DNA from: Alitta virens
Lineage: Eukaryota; Annelida; Polychaeta; Phyllodocida; Nereididae
NCBI GenBank assembly: GCA_932294295.1
Contig: OW028585.1
Coordinates: 14,788,771-14,852,770 of the forward strand
Direction: 5' to 3'
Length of the DNA stretch: 64,000 bases
The position numbers and the translations under genes were made by a program. The notes under the pieces are model-generated. The model saw only the letters and a program-made list of their open reading frames with translations, did no database searches and had not been told where the DNA came from. Below, piece after piece: positions 60,601 through 64,000 of the stretch. Every line of letters starts with the position of its first letter. Positions within the stretch are counted from its first letter, which is position 1.

Positions 60601-63600
60601 CCAGGCAACATGTGGGCTGAGGCTTGGCAAAGCGCAAAACCAATTCCTGTCCGAAGACAAAAAAGACTGTTTGACGACACAAAGGAAGCCGAAAAAGTAC
60701 GTTAATATGACTAAAGACAAATTTTTTCAGCACTCCTTAAAGAATAGTCTCAAAGTTAATAAACTGTATATTATGACCACAGAGTAATAAGGCTGACTGA
60801 AAAAAGAGTTTGTTTCTGATTTCTGACCAACCCGACTTCACAAGGCCCGACCTGAATTTGTTTACGGCATCTGTCGAAAATTTGACACTAATTTTTTTTT
60901 ACTTTGAAACCTTTGAATCTGAGGGGAACAAAAATAAATAAATTCCCCGACCTACCGACCCAACTTTTTTCAACAAAATAATCGGAAATAAACTATTTTC
61001 TTCAATCAGCCTAATACAATAATTTCTATTTGCTTATAACATAATTTGTTATTTTTTCCAAAACAGGTCCTACACTTCCTCTCAGCCATGAAACCTGCTG
61101 ATGTTGCCATTCGGTTGATGCCGATGTTGTTTCATTCAGCCATCGGAAAAATCATGGAGCAAGGTGGGGGAATGATGCTCATTTGTTGTGTAAATACTGA
61201 ATTAAAGGGGGGTACGTCTACACTGGATTAAGAATTTAAAAATATGGTGGCGTCTTTGGTGACATGTGTCAAGTGGGTCATTTGTCATAAGAATTCCAAA
61301 TTGTACTTTTTTTTTGGAGTGGAGAAATGTGACCATTCTTTGGAATCGGTGAACTGATGTTATGTTGGGGTAGTCTTTTAAATGGAACAGCCCTTAATAA
61401 TGTTGTATATTTCCGGAGGTTTCTATTCACTTTCTGAGAGAAACTGTTTATTCAACTCTTCCAAAATTTAGAACCTCTCACATGGTTTACTTATCAACCA
61501 TCTCTGCAGTAATGCATTTGTTTTTTAATGTATATATTTTTAACTTGTCATTTTAATCGCAGATGAGAGCAGCATTCCTGCGATTGAGACATTGATGGAC
61601 AACTTTATCACCAGAGTCACAAAAGTTATGCGTGCCGTCAAGAACGATTTGAAAAAGTTTGACGAGTTAGCAAGACAATTATGTTTACTAGAGGTATGTA
61701 CAAGAGCTCTACAATATCTCAAAATCTTGTTATTTCGTTTATACTTCAAATGTAATCTCGGACCCAGATATAATTACACAATGCATGATGTCACTAATGC
61801 ACAATACCAGATGACATTATTAATAATGGCAGACATGCCAAGTCTCACGCATTCGACATGAGTCTCATGCATTTGATTGCTGTCTCACGCCTCTGGACTT
61901 TAATAATTTCTATATTTTAATTTAACTCACGCAATGAGGACCAGAATAAATCTTTAACATTTTAATGTAAACTGTTTTGAAAGAGCAAAAACTCACGCAT
62001 TCACCACTCAAGAACTTGGCATCTCTGATAATGGGGAACTATTGTACCAATAGAGGGAGCTATCAGTAACTACACCTTACAATTATTTAATTACGTCATC
62101 TAAATGTGATGTCATCAGCTGCACTCCATGACCTCATTGTATGATTACATCATCAACTATTGGTTGGGCGCAGTTACCGGTTACTGATATCAACTTTTTA
62201 TCAACAGAGGGCGTGAATTTTAAAGCCCTCAAATTCCAAAGCTGCTAAGCAAACAGACAAGGAGACAAGACTGAAATTCTACTGTGTTTTATTTGCCAAA
62301 ACAGCAACTTGAAACGAATCCTCATTTACAGTAATTGGCCTATCATAAAATCTAGCAAAAGTGCTAGCTGCAGACCAACCTGCTGTCTGTAATATGTCTT
62401 GTAGTGGTGCCCCTCTGTTGATAAAAAGTAGCCAATTCAGCTGTTGTGACGTCATGCATTGTGCAAAATCTTCTGACTCCTGTTACATATTCTTTGACAA
62501 ATTAAGCAATGGAAAATTGAAACTTTGCAACTTTATTTTGAAAAGTATGTCCAGTTTAACCACAGAGCTCTGCAATAAAGTTTACCGATGCAATCCCATT
62601 GTTCAAACTCAACATAACTAAGTAAAATGCAACCTTATTGTAAATCAACATCCATGAACAAATTTTTGGCTTAATTATGTTTTACACGAGACCCGCGTAT
62701 AAATAAATAAACATTATAACGAACACTTTTTGACGGTTCTAAACAGTTGGAGGGATGAAAATAATCTCATTTTCAATGTTGGAATTGTACAAATCTATTG
62801 TATTTTAATAAATGAACTTGATCAAAGAAATATTGCCACCAGTTTGTCTAAGCTCAGTATGCTCTTGTATGCTTCCGAGGCACTAAACATTTTGTCCACC
62901 CCCTGATGTGATGATCACTGAAGAAATATAAACCCTGCAATTTCTTATTTCAGGTTCTAGTCACAAGGGCCCAGTCATTACGCACCAAGTTTAGTCAAGA
63001 CAAGGACACACCAGAGATTGCAAGGGACCACCTGACGCAGTTTATTGCGAGTCTGTTGGAGAATACAGAAGTGCCGGTCATAGATGGGTCAAGGTCACCG
63101 GTCGGTCAAGCTATTCATGCTCTGTTTGCTGCAGCCCAAAAGGTGATTACTGTGTATTCTACATACTATGCATGATTATGCTGACACAGAATATCAATGC
63201 TACAATTAGGTGAAGTAATGCGCCCGTTAATTTCAATGTAGTGGTGTATAACGCTTTTCTAGGGCACAGCAACCTGCCACAAATATGTATTGGTTAATTC
63301 AAAATCAGTTATGATGTCGAATTTATTGTTGAACCATCTGGCCTGTTATCGAATTTATTGTTGAACCATCTAGCCTGTTATCTTATCTAATCTTGTCTTA
63401 TCTATATATATATTATTATCTTTATCATATCTTATCTTAATCTTTATTCCCATCTTTTCTTATCTTATTTTTCCTCAATCTAAATCTGTGATTTTTTTTT
63501 CAGTCTGCTTATTTATTACCTGACGAGGACGATGAACAAGAGAACGCCATGCACCACCAATCAGGAGCCATTTCAGACTTTCCCACTCCTTCCGGAAAGG

Positions 63601-63734
63601 AGTACATCTTACGTACAACGGCAACACGCCCCGCACCATGGTCTCGCATCAGTCCCCAAAGACTCTCTTGTGTTATAACTCGAGATGAATTTAGACTGGC
63701 CGGAGCTTTTACTTCCGATACGACATTCCAGTGA
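48657..63734 (+). CDS. RAB3GAP1: Rab3 GTPase-activating protein catalytic subunit, 24 coding exons, complete
   Basis: Catalytic subunit of the Rab3GAP complex (partner RAB3GAP2), which in other animals stimulates GTP hydrolysis on Rab3 and also acts on Rab18 in vesicle traffic and autophagy. I read 24 exons, all GT-AG: 48657-48686, 49010-49062, 49312-49387, 49656-49824, 50417-50498, 51286-51402, 51488-51653, 52227-52326, 53916-54066, 54439-54512, 54760-54855, 55444-55595, 55719-55907, 56367-56539, 57518-57572, 58867-59218, 59395-59569, 59825-59906, 60195-60300, 60575-60696, 61067-61163, 61563-61693, 62954-63142, 63504-63734. They sum to 3168 nt, giving 1055 residues; human is about 980. Signatures include FEITDFTTASEWER (15-28), NDFPPRAHCLVRW (125-137), LPFGACEDPVSELLL (from 282), YIPVTQEPAPMTED, LGTSAEGANLRARMQSACLL (738-757) and a C-terminal EFRLAGAFTSDT. 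The start is the first ATG in frame with the conserved N-terminus. The extra length lies mainly in low-complexity parts of exons 13 and 16. Confidence 0.96.
50140..50354. mobile_element. Hairpin MITE with GCAGCCATGTT arms (RAB3GAP1 intron 4)
   Basis: About 215 bp. The left arm, CACTCTTTTCACGCGGCAGC followed by CATGTTTGCATTTTTGCCTC, is matched by an inverted right arm at 50310-50354 with a few substitutions. The interior carries TGACATCATC and TGATGTCAT, again CRE-like half palindromes. Confidence 0.75.
50685..51090 (+). mobile_element. TTAA-flanked piggyBac-like MITE (RAB3GAP1 intron 5)
   Basis: About 406 bp, bounded by TTAA on both sides, with ~26-bp terminal inverted repeats: TTAAAGGTGCACTGTCTGTC on the left and, inverted, TTAAAGTTGCACTGTCTGTC on the right, both continuing AAATTT. 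TTAA target duplication is diagnostic of piggyBac-type transposition in known families. No transposase remains; the interior includes TGATGACGTCACAAT. Confidence 0.85.
51791..51925. mobile_element. Poly-G/poly-C hairpin MITE, GGGCTGTTCCATTT family, copy 1 (RAB3GAP1 intron 7)
   Basis: Ends TGACTGTTCCATTTAAAAAG and TTTTTTAAATGGAACAGCCC are inverted repeats; next to them lie poly-G on the left and poly-C on the right, so the arms pair through the homopolymers as well. No coding capacity. Confidence 0.8.
52672..52855 (-). mobile_element. TGGGGAG-ended MITE with TGACGTCA sites, copy 2 (RAB3GAP1 intron 8)
   Basis: About 184 bp with AATGGGGAGGAAAAGTA at one end and TTTCTTTTTCTCCCCATT at the other. 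One intact GTGACGTCATC and two decayed TGATGTCATC-type sites remain. It lies beside a (TA)n run at 52616-52642. Confidence 0.82.
53395..53660. repeat. Nested inverted repeats (RAB3GAP1 intron 8)
   Basis: Several pairs nest or follow each other: AAGGCCTTAG near 53400 with AAGGCCTTGG near 53587, GTAAGCTGG near 53452 with CCAGCTTAC near 53543, and the strong hairpin GTCAAGGTGTCAC ... GTGACACCTTGAC (53600-53652) with TCGCTC/GAGCGA inside. The arrangement looks like a fold-back element or a structured RNA; I cannot tell which. Confidence 0.55.
54940..55119 (-). mobile_element. TGGGGAG-ended MITE with TGACGTCA sites, copy 3 (RAB3GAP1 intron 11)
   Basis: About 180 bp, with three intact TGACGTCA palindromes (near 54997, 55017 and 55046). 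Ends AATGGGGAGGAAAAGTACC and TTACTTTTTCTCCCCATT. Confidence 0.84.
55719..55907 (+). CDS. RAB3GAP1: RAB3GAP1 exon 13 with low-complexity Ser/Thr/Pro insert
   Basis: The exon opens with the conserved FLFPDA, then runs into a Gly/Ser/Thr/Pro-rich stretch (SSTAGGSTAGPSPEATPSSE and on) before returning to order at HKLENLQKFR. It is phase 0 at both ends and 189 nt long. The insert sits where the human protein also has a poorly conserved linker between the N-terminal region and the QFKSAP block, so it is probably a disordered linker that has expanded in this lineage. A small in-frame duplication (AGGSTAG) suggests replication slippage as its origin. Confidence 0.85.
56042..56240. mobile_element. Poly-G/poly-C hairpin MITE, copy 2 (RAB3GAP1 intron 13)
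   Basis: Ends AAGGGCTGTTCCATTTTTAA and TGAAATGGAACAGCCCTAA, with an interior rich in CCCC and TTTT runs. Longer than copies 1 and 3, so family members differ in internal length. Confidence 0.82.
57717..57841. mobile_element. Near-perfect hairpin MITE (RAB3GAP1 intron 15)
   Basis: A 125-bp unit whose two ~49-bp arms are almost exact inverted copies (AAAGCAACTCCGAAAATTGA in one, its complement in the other) around a ~27-bp loop, flanked by TA. Transcription through intron 15 would yield a strong RNA hairpin. Confidence 0.8.
58087..58265 (+). mobile_element. TGGGGAG-ended MITE with TGACGTCA sites, copy 4 (RAB3GAP1 intron 15)
   Basis: About 179 bp with the same ends (AATGGGGAGAAAAGTAAC and GTACTTTTCCTCCCCAT). 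One TGACGTCA site is intact and one has decayed to TGACGTTA. Confidence 0.82.
58355..58762 (+). mobile_element. Non-autonomous hAT-like element with 8-bp target duplication (RAB3GAP1 intron 15)
   Basis: Perfect 14-bp terminal inverted repeats, TAGGGCTGTACACC and GGTGTACAGCCCTA, bound 408 bp. The flanking octamers ACCACACC (58347-58354) and CCCACACC (58763-58770) differ at one base, fitting the 8-bp duplication typical of hAT elements. The interior has many subterminal TATCG/CGATA words and a palindromic ATACGTATCATGATACGTAT. Its right edge lies 104 bp before exon 16. Confidence 0.85.
58867..59218 (+). CDS. RAB3GAP1: RAB3GAP1 exon 16: conserved MLNCCI start, then acidic/serine linker
   Basis: The largest internal exon, 352 nt. 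It begins MLNCCIRHK, matching the vertebrate MLNCCIERK. It then enters a long disordered region rich in Ser, Asp and Glu that includes SSSDEEFYECEDDGKKN; vertebrate RAB3GAP1 has a comparable SDSEEEFFECLSD motif here. The tail has several short repeats of the type PSGDQS / QSGDAGPSGD. The DEEFYEC motif is conserved between this animal and human inside an otherwise free-running linker, which hints at a short binding or kinase-recognition site. It ends in phase 1, ahead of an acceptor with two tandem NAG choices. Confidence 0.88.
59395..61163 (+). CDS. RAB3GAP1: RAB3GAP1 exons 17-21: Rab3GAP catalytic domain
   Basis: These five exons (59395-59569, 59825-59906, 60195-60300, 60575-60696, 61067-61163), residues about 679-872, carry the best conserved block of the protein and correspond to the family's Rab3GAP catalytic domain. 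Visible landmarks in order are YIPVTQEPAPMTEDILEEH, LGTSAEGANLRARMQSACLL, DFVRWYSPRDWMEEDF, MWAEAWQSAKPIPVRRQKR, LFDDTKEAEKVLHFL and MKPADVA. The human protein's reported catalytic arginine (Arg728) should be one of the two arginines in LRARMQ, here residues 748 and 750; I cannot say which without an alignment. No disrupting change is visible, so the protein is probably an active GAP. Confidence 0.92.
60000..60145 (-). mobile_element. SINE family S1, copy in RAB3GAP1 intron 18
   Basis: Reverse strand: CTTGGGAGTCCACACACTGG, CAGCATAGACACTGAGTACA, GGCACCACCAATTTAATGTC. Diverged; about 50 bp from exon 19. Confidence 0.7.
60339..60428. mobile_element. Poly-C MITE, GGGCTGTTCCATTT family, copy 3 (RAB3GAP1 intron 19)
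   Basis: A short 90-bp copy: TTAGGGCTGTTCCATTT, an AT-rich core, a poly-C run, then TTTTTTAAATGGAACAGCCC. The left G run has been lost. Confidence 0.8.
61374..61396. mobile_element. Fragment of the GGGCTGTTCCATTT MITE (RAB3GAP1 intron 21)
   Basis: Only the right terminal repeat (TTTTAAATGGAACAGCCCTT) can be recognised; the rest is decayed or absent. Confidence 0.6.
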
Positions 63735-63764
63735 AAAGAGGAATGAAAAATAATGCCAAAAAAT

Positions 63765-63975
63765 ATAAGGGCTGTTCCATTTAAAAAATGGGGGGGGGGG
63801 GGGATGAATGGACCAAAATGGTGGAAAGGGGTTCTCAAAAAAAAAGAGGGGTGGTTGACCAGTATTTTCTTAACATCTTGATGTAGGAAAAAGCGGGGGT
63901 GGAGGGGGGCAGGGTTCTGAAAATGTTCTGGTCCACACCCCCCACATTCTCTTTTTTAAATGGAACAGCCCTAAA
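63765..63975. mobile_element. Poly-G MITE, GGGCTGTTCCATTT family, copy 4 (RAB3GAP1 3' flank)
   Basis: A 210-bp copy that begins 31 bp after the RAB3GAP1 stop codon. No AATAAA is visible between the stop and the element, so the mRNA probably runs through it and carries it as part of the 3' untranslated region. Confidence 0.82.
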
Positions 63976-64000
63976 TATTATTAATATTATCCATGGATTT

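Noticed and set aside
62029..62180. Fifth copy of the TGGGGAG/TGACGTCA MITE
   Set aside because: AATGGGGAACTATTGTACC and decayed TGACGTCA-like sites are suggestive, but the right end cannot be aligned; too weak to list.

Overview
This is a window of an animal (metazoan) nuclear genome. Its genes are split into short exons with GT-AG introns, the DNA is AT-rich, and most of the length is non-coding sequence packed with microsatellites, tRNA-derived SINEs and small non-autonomous DNA transposons (MITEs). The one gene I recognise encodes a protein clearly alignable with vertebrate RAB3GAP1 but diverged from it. The repeat content suggests a marine invertebrate, perhaps a deuterostome such as an echinoderm or hemichordate; that placement is a guess.

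Right side (48.66-63.73 kb, + strand): a complete gene for the catalytic subunit of Rab3 GTPase-activating protein. I assembled 24 coding exons that join in frame to a 1055-residue protein with start and stop codons inside the window. Its introns hold most of the MITEs I could delimit: a poly-G/poly-C family, a family with TGACGTCA sites, a TTAA-flanked piggyBac-like element, a hAT-like element with an 8-bp target duplication, and several long hairpins.

Left side (about 5.4-48.0 kb, - strand): a second gene, head-to-head with RAB3GAP1. Its ATG lies 658 bp from the RAB3GAP1 ATG, so the two probably share a bidirectional promoter. Five exons at 48.0, 25.7, 24.8, 24.4 and 23.0 kb join in frame; a sixth at 5.4 kb is compatible in phase. 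The product begins MEKFTSMLNKLGLR and becomes a highly charged Arg/Glu/Lys helical region. I do not recognise the family. Its 22-kb first intron and 17-kb fifth intron fill most of the window, and the 3' end of the gene lies off the left edge.

The rest is repeats: five 0.3-kb MITEs of one family, four palindromic CATGGCC MITEs, at least four tRNA-derived SINE families, many (TCTA)n and (ATTC)n arrays, a 17-bp GGTCTTAATAGTGAGGT minisatellite that recurs at several loci, a 108-bp higher-order repeat made of 35/36/37-bp units, and a decamer array. The most unexpected signal is a large excess of 13-14-bp palindromes of RFX X-box type (for example GTTTCCATGGAAAC) scattered singly across the window. 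I found no rRNA, intact tRNA gene, CRISPR array, transposase ORF or bacterial-type operon.
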